Source of the DNA: an uncultured Desulfobacteraceae bacterium
GTDB taxonomy: Bacteria; Desulfobacterota; Desulfobacteria; Desulfobacterales; Desulfatirhabdiaceae
Reading direction: 5' to 3'
DNA length: 50,704 bases
Assembly: GCA_903953895.1 (NCBI GenBank)
Contig: CAJBLH010000286.1
Span: 1-50,704, forward strand
In this document: in pieces, positions 42,300-50,414 of the stretch
How positions within the stretch are numbered: the first letter of the stretch is position 1
Layout of the letters: every line of letters begins with the position of its first letter
The notes under the pieces: model-generated
Databases searched by the model: none
The model's input: only the letters and a program-made list of their open reading frames with translations
What the model was told of the DNA's origin: nothing
Made by a program: the position numbers and the translations under genes

Positions 42300-42436
42300 A
42301 CAGTCTGATACTCCGCGATGGGTTTGGACATGATTTCGATCTCCTTGTATTTATTGCCCAACCTGGGCATCATTTCAAGAAAATTCTTTCACGGCTTCCC
42401 ATTGTGTTCATTCAGGAAAAAGCTTACCTTCAGCAT
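42248..42436 (-). pseudogene. Thioredoxin-like small frame with in-frame TGA (Sec candidate or remnant)
   Basis: From ATG at 42436 the frame reads MLKVSFFLNEHNGKP, then TGA (42389-42391), then KNFLEMMPRLGNKYKEIEIM and onward to a stop at 42248. The pattern of strand, loop, TGA at the redox position and amphipathic helix resembles thioredoxin-like (seleno)proteins. A hairpin (42356-42368) follows the TGA by 24 nt. The 3' end overlaps the membrane protein gene, and no resolving Cys precedes the TGA, so it may be a decayed copy. AAGGA lies upstream of the ATG. The reading frame is too short to be found by simple methods. Confidence 0.45.
42356..42368 (-). promoter_or_regulatory. Candidate bacterial SECIS hairpin after the TGA of the thioredoxin-like frame
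   Basis: On the minus strand GCCC (42368-42365), loop AGGTT (42364-42360) and GGGC (42359-42356), extended by a T:A pair. The loop has G in its second position and begins 24 nt after the TGA. The stem is short. Confidence 0.35.
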
Positions 42437-42449
42437 TTTTCCCATTTCC

Positions 42450-43158
42450 TTAATTGTGACCTTTCTTAAGCGCTGCCATGCGGCCAAGAAAATGATCGGG
42501 TGGAAGATAATCCACCAGACGCAGATCCAGCATTTCCGTGCCATCGGTATCCAAAAACACGAGGGGCGGAACCCCTTTCACCTTGTATTGCTCAAGCAAC
42601 CGTTCATGCATCGGGTTGCCGCCTTTGGTCACATATACTTTGATCATGACAAAGTCATGTTCCGCCAGCGTTACAACTGAAGGATCATGACAGGTAACGC
42701 CCGGCCCCTGCATGGCCAGTGACGTAATGAGGAAAGCAGCCAGAGCCAGACACGTTATGCCGGTGCCGCTCTTAATCCAGGGAAACGCCCGGAAATTGGT
42801 CTGACTGTTGTCAATCCACCTCATGTGAAGTCCTGCGGCCAGGGCCACAAGGGCAATCAGAACGGTTCCCCCGTGACCTGGGAGAACATGGCCAGGAAAA
42901 AGAGGGGCAGGCCCAAGCCAAGACTCAAGGTAAAAAAGATCATGAATCCGAGCCATGGGCTTGCCATGCTGGCAACCCATGTAAGAAGACCCAGTACAAA
43001 AGGGCCGATGCAGGGAGCTGCAACCACCCCGAGTGTCAGGCCCATAAACAGGCTGCCGAAATATCCCGTATATGATTTTGCCGCAGCCTGCGTCAATCCG
43101 CTCGGAAGACGCATTTCCCACAGCCCGAAGAGACTCGTGGCAAAAAGATGAGAACCGC
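42450..43158 (-). pseudogene. Degenerate DsbD-type thiol:disulfide interchange protein
   Basis: The first part, in one frame down to about 42857, has DsbD membrane sequence: LFGLWEMRLP, GYFGSLFMGLTLGVVAAPC, IGPFVLGLLTWV, FFTLSLGLGLPLFFLAMFSQ. The frame then changes and continues with a hydrophobic segment and a thioredoxin-like tail (VTKGGNPMHERLLEQYKVKG, PPLVFLD, RLVDYLPPDHFL). The middle membrane helices and the CxxC of the thioredoxin domain are missing. DsbD moves electrons across the membrane to periplasmic thiol proteins. The combination of frameshift and internal deletions shows decay. Confidence 0.75.
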
Positions 43159-43373
43159 TCAGTAGAAGGTGGTGGTGGTGCGATCTGTATCCGGCCCCAG
43201 AAAGGTTTCGAGCGCAGGAGCCCTGCGCCACCTCGACCATCCTGTGGGCTCGAAAGAAAAATTGACCGCCCCTTTCAGATGTCCTGTCCGGAATTCCATT
43301 CCTGGCGGGTGTCGACCAGAAGAAGACCGCCGGCGTCTTTTTGATAGCGTTCAAAGTGATAAAGACCTCCATT
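43159..43373 (-). pseudogene. Rhodanese-domain fragment with frameshift, ending in TGA at the active-site position
   Basis: The frame reads YHFERYQKDAGGLLLVDTRQ and EWNSG, then shifts by what looks like a 5-nt insertion (CAGGA) and continues GHLKGAVNFSFEPTGWSRW, LETFLGPDTDRTTTTFY and TGA (43159-43161). In rhodaneses the residue after FY is the catalytic Cys, so the TGA is at that position. The sequence after it no longer looks like rhodanese but joins the DsbD remnant in another frame. The N-terminus is missing. Confidence 0.65.
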
Positions 43374-43457
43374 TCCTGACTTATTCCGATATCGTCAAAA
43401 CTATACAGATGCTACATTTTTTCCTGGCGATTCAGATTTGTCAAGGCCTAATTCCGA

Positions 43458-43486
43458 TTGACAGCCCTCTTGCAAATGAATATAAA
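43458..43486 (+). promoter_or_regulatory. Strong sigma-70 promoter for the binding protein-kinase operon
   Basis: TTGACA (43458-43463), a 17-nt spacer and TATAAA (43481-43486) give a near-consensus promoter. It lies 55 nt upstream of the start codon of the next gene. Confidence 0.75.
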
Positions 43487-43541
43487 GAGTTACATGGGTA
43501 CTTTATATTTCATTGCAGTTTGTCAGGTAAGGCTATCAACA

Positions 43542-44504
43542 ATGAAAACAAAATATGGTCTGTTTTGCGCTATACTTGCCTGTTTTTTTCTGGTTGTCAC
43601 TGTTCCGCATGTTTTTGGTACCGACTCAAAAAGCGGATCGGAAGAGAGTCCAAAAACCGTGTGCCTCATCATGAAAACGCTCACCAATCCTTTTTTTATC
43701 GAAATGGAAAAGGGTGCAAGGCGTGCGGAAAAAGAACTGGGTGTTCGCCTCCTGGTCAAGACAGGCGCAAAGGAAACTTCCATTGATCAGCAGATCGCCA
43801 TCGTCGAAGACATGATCCAGCAGCATGTCGATGCCATTGTCATTGCTCCCGGAAGTTCAACCGATATCATTCCGGTTCTTAAAAAAGCCCAAAGCGCCGG
43901 TATCCGGATCATCAATATCGACAACCGGATAGATCCCGGTCTTTCAGCGAAGATGGGGCTTGTGGATGTTCCTTTTATCAGTGTTGATAACATCGAGGGC
44001 GCCTATCTGGCTACCAAAGTTATCATACAGAAAATTCAACCGCCGGCGACAGCGGCAATTCTGGAAGGCATTCGCTCCGCAGCCAATGCGGCGGATCGCA
44101 AACAAGGTGCGCTGAAGGCGTTTGCGGAAAATTCCGACATTCGAATTGCCGCAATGGAAACCGCCAATTGGAAAATCGATGAGGCCGTTACCGTGACATC
44201 CAGAATTTTTGCGCAGCATCCTGACGTGAATCTTCTTTTCTGCGCCAACGACATGATGGCCCTGGGCGCAATCCAATACCTTCAGGGTGCTGGGAAAACC
44301 CATGTTCAAGTAGCCGGTTTTGATGCGCTGGCCGAGGCTGTCAATGCGATTCGAGAAGGCAGACTTCAGGCCTCTGTGGATCAGAATGCCGGTCAACAGG
44401 GCTATCTTGGCGTCAAATACGCCGTCGATATGATTCAGGGCAAAAAACCACCGCTTGAAACATTTATCAACGTCAAACTCATCACCCGGGAAAGTCTTCC
44501 GTGA
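43542..44504 (+). CDS. Periplasmic sugar-type substrate-binding protein (kinase partner)
   Basis: A signal peptide (YGLFCAILACFFLVVTVPHVFG) is followed by a type I periplasmic binding fold: VCLIMKTLTNPFFIEMEKGA, VDAIVIAPGSSTDIIP, FISVDNIEGAYLAT, FCANDMMALGAIQY and QVAGFDALAEAV, as in RbsB-like proteins. No permease or ATPase gene is near. Instead the stop overlaps the GTG of a hybrid histidine kinase, so it most likely senses a ligand in the periplasm and presents it to the kinase, as LuxP does for LuxQ. The ATG at 43542 is the start that gives a proper signal peptide. Confidence 0.9.
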   Translation: MKTKYGLFCAILACFFLVVTVPHVFGTDSKSGSEESPKTVCLIMKTLTNPFFIEMEKGARRAEKELGVRLLVKTGAKETSIDQQIAIVEDMIQQHVDAIVIAPGSSTDIIPVLKKAQSAGIRIINIDNRIDPGLSAKMGLVDVPFISVDNIEGAYLATKVIIQKIQPPATAAILEGIRSAANAADRKQGALKAFAENSDIRIAAMETANWKIDEAVTVTSRIFAQHPDVNLLFCANDMMALGAIQYLQGAGKTHVQVAGFDALAEAVNAIREGRLQASVDQNAGQQGYLGVKYAVDMIQGKKPPLETFINVKLITRESLP

Positions 44505-47380
44505 AACCCCATTCTGCACCAGTGATCCGGCCTTCCCTTACCCGCAGCGTTATCGCCTATGTCGTCCTGCTCAGCCTCGTTCCGCTGATCTGTCTTGGCG
44601 CTGTTTCCTATGGCATATCCCGTTCCGCGGTTCATGAAAAAGTTCAAAATTACACCACGGAACTCATGACGGAAAAGAAAAATTATCTGAATCTGCTCAT
44701 GCGTGATGTGGAAAGCCTTTTGATAAATGTGTCGAGTCAGGAAGATATTCGAAATATGCTTCAGGATACCGCTGATTCTAAAAATCGGGGCAGTGATTAT
44801 GAACGGCTGTCAACACAGGCAAAGATCGGCTACATTCTCAGCGGGTACATCAATCTGTCCGGCGTTATTTCAATTGACCTGTTTTCACTGGGAGATACCC
44901 ATTATCATGTGGGCGAAACTCTTTTAAGCGGAGAAATCAATAAATCATTCAAGGAACAGGTCTTTTCAGAAACGGTCAATGCCGGCCAGTCCGTGGTATG
45001 GATGGGGATAGTCGACAGCATCATTGTCAATTCCGCGCATCCCAAGATTATCGCCGCGGTTAAAGTTATCCGGCAACTTGATGCTCAAACCGCGGAAGAA
45101 CGCCCGACCGGTTTTTTGGTGATATCGTATGATCCCATCGTGTTTCATCAAAATTTTCAGCGCAAAGGTCAAGCCGGGCAGATATTCCGGGTGATCGATC
45201 ACCAGAATCGGATTATCAGTGATCCGGATATCAATCAAATCGGCAAGTCGCTCAATTCGCCGCTGGCAGCCGGTATCGATTCGCAGTCAGGCTCGTTCCG
45301 CACCCGGTTGGAAGGTCAAGACACCCTTGTCATGTATGATCGATTTGAAGACAGCAAATGGACGCTGTTAAGCTTTATTCAGACGGCTCAAATTGACGCT
45401 CAAGTCCATGACATCAAACGCAATACATTGCTGGCAACAGTGATCAGCGCCGTGTTGGCTCTGTTATTCATAATTCGTTTTTCGAGGCGTGTGGTTGCTC
45501 CCATCAAGGATATCACCGAACGTTTCAAGCTCATTCGGGCCGGCAGACCGGAGTCGGACCTTTATCTGACAACCACATCACAGGATGAAATCGGTGAGTT
45601 GGTCCTGTGGTTCAACACGTTTTTGAAAAACTTTGCCGAAAAACGGCGAACGGTAGCAGAACTTCGTACAGCCAAGGAGGCTACCGAGGCAATGGGAAGA
45701 GAGCTGACCCAAAGCAACGAAGATCTGAATCAGGCCATAGAAATCGCCAATCAGATGGTTATAGAAGCGGAACTGGCCACAGCCGCAAAAAGTCATTTTC
45801 TGGCGAATATGAGCCATGAGATACGCACGCCCCTCAATGCAATCATCGGGATGGCGGACCTGCTGGCTGATACCGAATTGACCCAGGAACAACGCGGATA
45901 TGTGTCGATATTTTTATCCTCCGGTGAAAACCTGCTCGATCTGATCAATGACATATTAGATTTCTCCAAAATCGAGGCAGGTCATCTTCTGCTTGAAAAT
46001 CTGGAATTCAATCTTTTGGATTTGATGATGGAAATTGTTGTCATTCTGCAGATCCAATGCCGCAACAAAGGTCTTGAATCCATTTGGTCCATTGACCCGG
46101 ATGTACCGGGACAAATGTTGGGGGACCCGAGCCGGTTGAGACAGATCCTGATGAATCTGATCGGAAACGCCCTGAAGTTTACCGAGCAGGGTTCCATCAC
46201 GCTCTCCGTTCATCGTATTTTCCCAGGCGATCAAGATGCCGATTCGTTCGATGCCGATACCGTGATCCTTGAATTCAGTGTTCAGGACACGGGTGTGGGC
46301 ATTCCGGAGACTAAGCTGGACGCCATTTTCAATGCCTTTACCCAAGCGGATCCTACAGTCACACGCCGATTTGGCGGAACGGGTTTGGGGCTGACCATTT
46401 CCAAAAAGCTTGCAGAACTCATGGAGGGGACGATCCATGCCACAAGCCTGGCAGGGAAAGGGAGCGATATTCGGCTTACCTTACGATTGAGATCGGTCTC
46501 AGCCGCTTCATCAGCCATGAATCCCGCCCTTCCATTGAATGCTTCATCATATGAATCCAGCTTATCTGGCGGCTCTGCGACACCCTCGTCAGATGAGCTG
46601 GAAAAACTGCCCCTGCGGCGGATTCTGGTGGTGGAAGATATTGAACATAACCTGATTTTGATCCAGTTATATCTTAAAGCATCCTGCTGGCAGTTGACCA
46701 TTGCCAGAAACGGGTTGGAAGCAGTAGAACTCTATCAGAAGCAATCCTTTGATTTGGTCTTGATGGATATGCAAATGCCCGTCATGGACGGATATACGGC
46801 AACCAGAACCATCCGTGAGATGGAAGCCAGGGAAAAATGGTCACGGATACCCATTATCGCGCTTACTGCGCATGCTTTCAGAGAAGATGTGGAGAAATGT
46901 CTGGCAAACGGCTGTGATGCTCACCTCGGTAAGCCCATCCGCAAGGGGCGGTTGCTGAGAACGATGATCCAGTTTCTGGCATGTTCAAATCAGACTGAAT
47001 CCCCCGCCCCTGACCAGGAGAACCTGCCAGCAGCCATGGCATTTTATCCACTGACCGAAGTGGAAAATGAGCAGGAGGATATTATCACGGTTTGGGTGGA
47101 CCCTGATCTGGCTGCGCTGATCCCGGATTTTCTTGAAAGTATCCGCGATCAGGTATCGCACCTGTCCGAGCTGTTGCACGAGAATAATTTTACCGATATC
47201 CAGAAGATTGCGCATTCTCTCAAAGGGGTTGGCGGTGGATTCGGGTTCCAGAGAATTACTGATCTCGGGGCGCAGATCGAGCAGGCCGCCCGAAGCAGTC
47301 TGCATGATGGTATCGAACTGGGAATTGTCGATCTGATAGACTACCTTTCAAGAGTTCAAATTGCTACCACGGACAAATAG
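44501..47380 (+). CDS. Hybrid sensor histidine kinase (sensor-HAMP-HisKA-HATPase-REC-HPt)
   Basis: The 959-residue protein has a first membrane helix at about 18-38, an extracytoplasmic dCache-like sensor to about 305, a second helix (LLATVISAVLALLFIIRF), HAMP, and a coiled coil. HisKA has its H-box FLANMSHEIRTPLNAI near residue 438. HATPase follows with NLIGNALKFTEQGSI, VQDTGVGIPETK and RRFGGTGLGLTISKKL. The REC domain is at about 706-825 (LVLMDMQMPVMDGYT). A C-terminal HPt domain has IAHSLKGVGGGFGF near 904. It is a complete phosphorelay in one protein. The start is GTG overlapping the binding-protein stop. The next gene is a copy of its REC domain. Confidence 0.93.
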   Translation: MKPHSAPVIRPSLTRSVIAYVVLLSLVPLICLGAVSYGISRSAVHEKVQNYTTELMTEKKNYLNLLMRDVESLLINVSSQEDIRNMLQDTADSKNRGSDYERLSTQAKIGYILSGYINLSGVISIDLFSLGDTHYHVGETLLSGEINKSFKEQVFSETVNAGQSVVWMGIVDSIIVNSAHPKIIAAVKVIRQLDAQTAEERPTGFLVISYDPIVFHQNFQRKGQAGQIFRVIDHQNRIISDPDINQIGKSLNSPLAAGIDSQSGSFRTRLEGQDTLVMYDRFEDSKWTLLSFIQTAQIDAQVHDIKRNTLLATVISAVLALLFIIRFSRRVVAPIKDITERFKLIRAGRPESDLYLTTTSQDEIGELVLWFNTFLKNFAEKRRTVAELRTAKEATEAMGRELTQSNEDLNQAIEIANQMVIEAELATAAKSHFLANMSHEIRTPLNAIIGMADLLADTELTQEQRGYVSIFLSSGENLLDLINDILDFSKIEAGHLLLENLEFNLLDLMMEIVVILQIQCRNKGLESIWSIDPDVPGQMLGDPSRLRQILMNLIGNALKFTEQGSITLSVHRIFPGDQDADSFDADTVILEFSVQDTGVGIPETKLDAIFNAFTQADPTVTRRFGGTGLGLTISKKLAELMEGTIHATSLAGKGSDIRLTLRLRSVSAASSAMNPALPLNASSYESSLSGGSATPSSDELEKLPLRRILVVEDIEHNLILIQLYLKASCWQLTIARNGLEAVELYQKQSFDLVLMDMQMPVMDGYTATRTIREMEAREKWSRIPIIALTAHAFREDVEKCLANGCDAHLGKPIRKGRLLRTMIQFLACSNQTESPAPDQENLPAAMAFYPLTEVENEQEDIITVWVDPDLAALIPDFLESIRDQVSHLSELLHENNFTDIQKIAHSLKGVGGGFGFQRITDLGAQIEQAARSSLHDGIELGIVDLIDYLSRVQIATTDK

Positions 47381-47386
47381 ATTTGT

Positions 47387-47438
47387 GAATGGACTGATCT
47401 GTTTGATATGAATCGATTTTGCTGGGAGAAAATAAATG
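47387..47438 (+). repeat. Duplicated leader, copy 1
   Basis: The stretch before the stand-alone REC gene (with GAATGGACTGATC, AATCGATTTTG and GGGAGAA) is closely similar to that before the HD-GYP gene at 47918-47965. It contains the ribosome-binding site GGGAG. Confidence 0.6.
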
Positions 47439-47855
47439 GAAGACACATCGTCAATCATCGTAACTGATGAAAGCCTCATGCAGCAGAAGCGGATTCTCGT
47501 GGCGGAAGATTTTAAACTCAACCTGATTTTAATCCAGGCATTTCTGAATGCCTCCTGCTGGCGGTTGACCATCGCCAAAAACGGGTTCGAAGCGGTGGAG
47601 TTCTATCAGAAGCAATCTTTCGATTTGATTTTAATGGATATGTTAATGCCTGTCATGGACGGATATCAGGCAACCAGAGCCATCCGAGAGATGGAAATCA
47701 GGGAAAACCGGCCCAAGACACCCATTATTGCGCTTACGGCGCATACTTTCAGTGAAGAAATAAAAGAATGTCTGGCGAACGGCTGTGATGGATACCTCGC
47801 CAAACCCTTTACCAAGAAGGGCTTGCTGACAAAGATAAACAGTTTCTGGATGTAA
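47436..47855 (+). CDS. Single-domain response regulator (REC), duplicate of the kinase REC domain
   Basis: The 139 residues are one receiver domain: KRILVAEDFKLNLILIQAFL, phospho-acceptor in LILMDMLMPVMDGY, PIIALTAHTFSEE and the Lys in GYLAKPFTKK. It is very similar in protein and DNA sequence to the REC domain of the preceding hybrid kinase (ASCWRLTIAKNGFEAVEFYQ against ASCWQLTIARNGLEAVELYQ). It has no output domain and probably receives or buffers phosphate from the kinase's HPt. GGGAGAA precedes the ATG. Confidence 0.92.
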   Translation: MEDTSSIIVTDESLMQQKRILVAEDFKLNLILIQAFLNASCWRLTIAKNGFEAVEFYQKQSFDLILMDMLMPVMDGYQATRAIREMEIRENRPKTPIIALTAHTFSEEIKECLANGCDGYLAKPFTKKGLLTKINSFWM

Positions 47856-47889
47856 TTTAAATCAGACAGAATCATCCCCGGCCGATAAC

Positions 47890-47903
47890 GCACCCAAAAT
47901 CTT
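47890..47903 (+). repeat. Third copy: GCACCCAAAATCTT
   Basis: This 14-nt sequence is identical to 4984-4997 and lies between the REC gene and the HD-GYP gene. Confidence 0.3.
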
Positions 47904-47917
47904 TACCTGCAAAGCCA

Positions 47918-47965
47918 TAAATGGACTGATCCGGTTGGATCGATTTTGATGGGAGAACATAAATG
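47918..47965 (+). repeat. Duplicated leader, copy 2
   Basis: This copy precedes the HD-GYP gene and matches 47387-47438 at ATGGACTGATC, ATCGATTTTG and GGGAGAA-ATAAATGGAA, with one small gap. It suggests that the two genes arose with a shared 5' region. Confidence 0.55.
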
Positions 47966-49072
47966 GAAAATCAACCGTTAATCCTCATAACCGATGATGA
48001 CATCTGGCAACAAAAATTGATCGAAGTCACCCTGAGTGGCTTTGGCTATCGAATCATTACAGCCACGGATGGGGAAACGGCATTGTCTCTCGTGACGCAA
48101 CACATGCCGGATGTCATTCTCTTAGATATACAGATGCCCAGAAAAAATGGATTTGAAGTACTGGCCGAGGTAAAGCAGAACGAGACAACCAAGGGTATTC
48201 AGGTTGTAATGGTCACCGGAACGGAGGAAAAAGAAGCCAGGGCCAAGGCGCTGGAACTTGGAGCGGACGATTTTTTAATGAAACCGATTGACCGCGTTTT
48301 ACTCAAAGCCAGGATTCAATCCTCGGTAAAACTCAAATCCTATAATGATCATCTCAAGTTCTATCAGAAGCATCTGGAAGCCGAGGTGGATCAAAAAACG
48401 CAACAATTGAGCCATGCGTTTGAACAGCTTAAGAAAGTTTCCCTGGAAACCATATATCGGCTGGCCCGGGCGGCTGAATACAGAGATGAAGACACGGGTG
48501 ATCACCTTCTGCGCATGAGCAATTACTCCGCAGTGCTGGCGGAAGGCATGGGTTTTGATAAATCTAAACGGGAAGCGATTTTATATGCGTCTCCCATGCA
48601 TGATGTGGGTAAGATCGGCATACCGGATCGGATTTTGCTTAAACCCGGTCGCCTCGATCTTGAAGAATGGGATATCATGAAAAGTCATACCATCATTGGG
48701 GCCAAAATCTTGGAGAAATCAAGCTCTGATATCGTTCAACTTGCCGAAGTCATCGCTTTAACGCATCATGAAAAATGGGACGGATCAGGTTATCCAGTGG
48801 GCTTGAAAGAAAAAGAAATTCCGCTGCCAGGCAGAATTGTGGCTGTATCAGATGTATTCGACGCGTTGCAGAGCATCAGGCCCTATAAAAAAGCGTTTCC
48901 GATAGATGAAACGCTGGCTATCATGACAGCGGGCCGCGGCGTTCATTTCGATCCGGAAGTGCTGGATGTTTTTTTCTCACTTTTGGACCGCATCCTTGAG
49001 ATACAGAAGGCGGTAGGAACTCTTGAAATCAAGGAAAACCAGGATCTTGTAGGACCTGTGATCGCCTTTTGA
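47963..49072 (+). CDS. REC-HD-GYP response regulator (cyclic di-GMP phosphodiesterase type)
   Basis: Residues 1-125 are a receiver domain (ILITDDDIWQQKLIEVTL, VILLDIQMPRKNGFEV, DDFLMKPIDRVLL). A helical linker (residues 125-160) leads to the HD-GYP domain with DHLLRMSNYSAVLA, MHDVGKIGIPDRIL, ALTHHEKWDGSGYPVG and VAVSDVFDAL. Such proteins hydrolyse cyclic di-GMP when phosphorylated; the canonical GYP is present. It would be an output of the hybrid kinase, switching from a sugar-like ligand to motility or biofilm state. Confidence 0.94.
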   Translation: MENQPLILITDDDIWQQKLIEVTLSGFGYRIITATDGETALSLVTQHMPDVILLDIQMPRKNGFEVLAEVKQNETTKGIQVVMVTGTEEKEARAKALELGADDFLMKPIDRVLLKARIQSSVKLKSYNDHLKFYQKHLEAEVDQKTQQLSHAFEQLKKVSLETIYRLARAAEYRDEDTGDHLLRMSNYSAVLAEGMGFDKSKREAILYASPMHDVGKIGIPDRILLKPGRLDLEEWDIMKSHTIIGAKILEKSSSDIVQLAEVIALTHHEKWDGSGYPVGLKEKEIPLPGRIVAVSDVFDALQSIRPYKKAFPIDETLAIMTAGRGVHFDPEVLDVFFSLLDRILEIQKAVGTLEIKENQDLVGPVIAF

Positions 49073-49316
49073 TTCGAGCCGACCGTGATTGAAAAATATG
49101 TGGTTGATTGCCTGTGCACTGCCATTCATATGGTTTTTTCCCTATGCAGGATATCATTTTCAATATTCCCTCCTTTCCTCTTGAATTGTAATGATATTGG
49201 CTTTCTTCCTGAGCCTTCACATTCGTGTGCGTTTTCAGTTATGACAGAGACTAAACTTATCCAGCTTGCTTTGATAAATAGACATTCTTTAGACAAGAAA
49301 CGGAGCCTATCCAGCC

Positions 49317-49973
49317 ATGAAAGTATTGATCGCCGAAGATGATATCACTTCAAGAACCATCCTCGAGGCCATCCTGACCCGTTGGGGCTATGAAGTCATG
49401 GTGACCACCGATGGAGAATCAGCGTTGGCGGCAATGCAACAGACGGATGCGCCGCAGTTGGCCCTGCTGGACTGGATGATGCCGGGAATGGATGGCCCTG
49501 CTGTCTGCCAGGAGCTGAGAAAACTAAAACGCTGGAATCCGGTCTACCTGATTTTGTTGACCTCAAAAAGCGATCGAAAGGATATCATCCAAGGACTTGA
49601 AGCCGGTGCGGACGATTTCATTTCAAAACCCTATAACAACGATGAGTTGCACGCAAGGCTCCTTGTGGGTAAGCGAATCATCACACTGCAGAACGAACTT
49701 CAAGAGCGGGAAAAACTTCAAGGCGTACTTGAAATGGCTGGGGCGATTTGTCATGAAATAAACCAACCCCTACAGGCTCTTTCCGGCTATAGCGAGCTGC
49801 TTTTAATGGATTTCGATGAAAATGATCCAGCATTTGCGACGCTTAAAAAAATTAAATCGCAAGTGGACCAGGTGGGGCAACTGACGCGAAAAATCATGAA
49901 CATTACACGTTACCAATCTAAACCGTATTTAAGTAATGGCAAAATTATTGATATCGAGCGAGCATCCCAGTAG
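49317..49973 (+). CDS. REC-DHp protein without kinase ATPase domain
   Basis: Residues 1-120 are a receiver domain (MKVLIAEDDITSRTILEAIL, LALLDWMMPGMDGPAV, ADDFISKPYNNDELH). The next 80 residues form a dimerisation and phosphotransfer helix pair with H-box AGAICHEINQPLQALSGY. The protein then stops with no HATPase domain, so it cannot make its own phosphohistidine. It may be a phosphotransfer or phosphatase partner of another kinase. A 244-nt spacer precedes it with no recognised element. Confidence 0.88.
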   Translation: MKVLIAEDDITSRTILEAILTRWGYEVMVTTDGESALAAMQQTDAPQLALLDWMMPGMDGPAVCQELRKLKRWNPVYLILLTSKSDRKDIIQGLEAGADDFISKPYNNDELHARLLVGKRIITLQNELQEREKLQGVLEMAGAICHEINQPLQALSGYSELLLMDFDENDPAFATLKKIKSQVDQVGQLTRKIMNITRYQSKPYLSNGKIIDIERASQ

Positions 49974-49986
49974 AAAAAGGAGACCG

Positions 49987-50379
49987 ATGATTATGTCTGA
50001 AAAAAGAATATTGGTGGTGGAAGACGAACAGGAGATTTGCGAGATGTATGCGATGGCTTTTTCGCGAGCCGGTTATTCGGTGAAAACAGCGAAAAGTGCC
50101 GAAGAAGCGCTCGATATTATGGTTAAAACACCTTATGCGGTTCTCTACTTGGATCTGAATCTGCCGGCAATGAGCGGTATCGAACTGTGTCGACAGATTC
50201 GCAAAGGATGGCCCATGTCGATATGTTTCGCCGTTACCGGGTATGCCTCGCTGTTTGAAATAACCGACTGCAGGGATGCAGGATTCGAGGATTATTTTAC
50301 CAAGCCGGTGAACCTATCGGATTTGATGGCTGCTGCTGAATACGCTTTCAATAAAATCGCACGATGGAAAAAACGATAA
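49987..50379 (+). CDS. Single-domain response regulator (REC)
   Basis: One receiver domain of about 130 residues: KRILVVEDEQEICEMYAMAF, phospho-acceptor in VLYLDLNLPAMSGIEL, CFAVTGYAS and the Lys in DYFTKPVNL. The ATG at 49987 has AAAAGGAG 4 nt upstream; a longer in-frame start (49936) lies in the previous gene. No output domain is present. It starts 13 nt after the REC-DHp gene and probably is its partner. Confidence 0.92.
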   Translation: MIMSEKRILVVEDEQEICEMYAMAFSRAGYSVKTAKSAEEALDIMVKTPYAVLYLDLNLPAMSGIELCRQIRKGWPMSICFAVTGYASLFEITDCRDAGFEDYFTKPVNLSDLMAAAEYAFNKIARWKKR

Positions 50380-50414
50380 GGTCATTGAAGGAAATATAGG
50401 AGAACCCGATACAT

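Noticed and set aside
43458-43541. Upstream TTG start for the periplasmic binding protein
   Set aside because: The TTG is the -35 box of a strong promoter, and only the ATG at 43542 gives a signal peptide.
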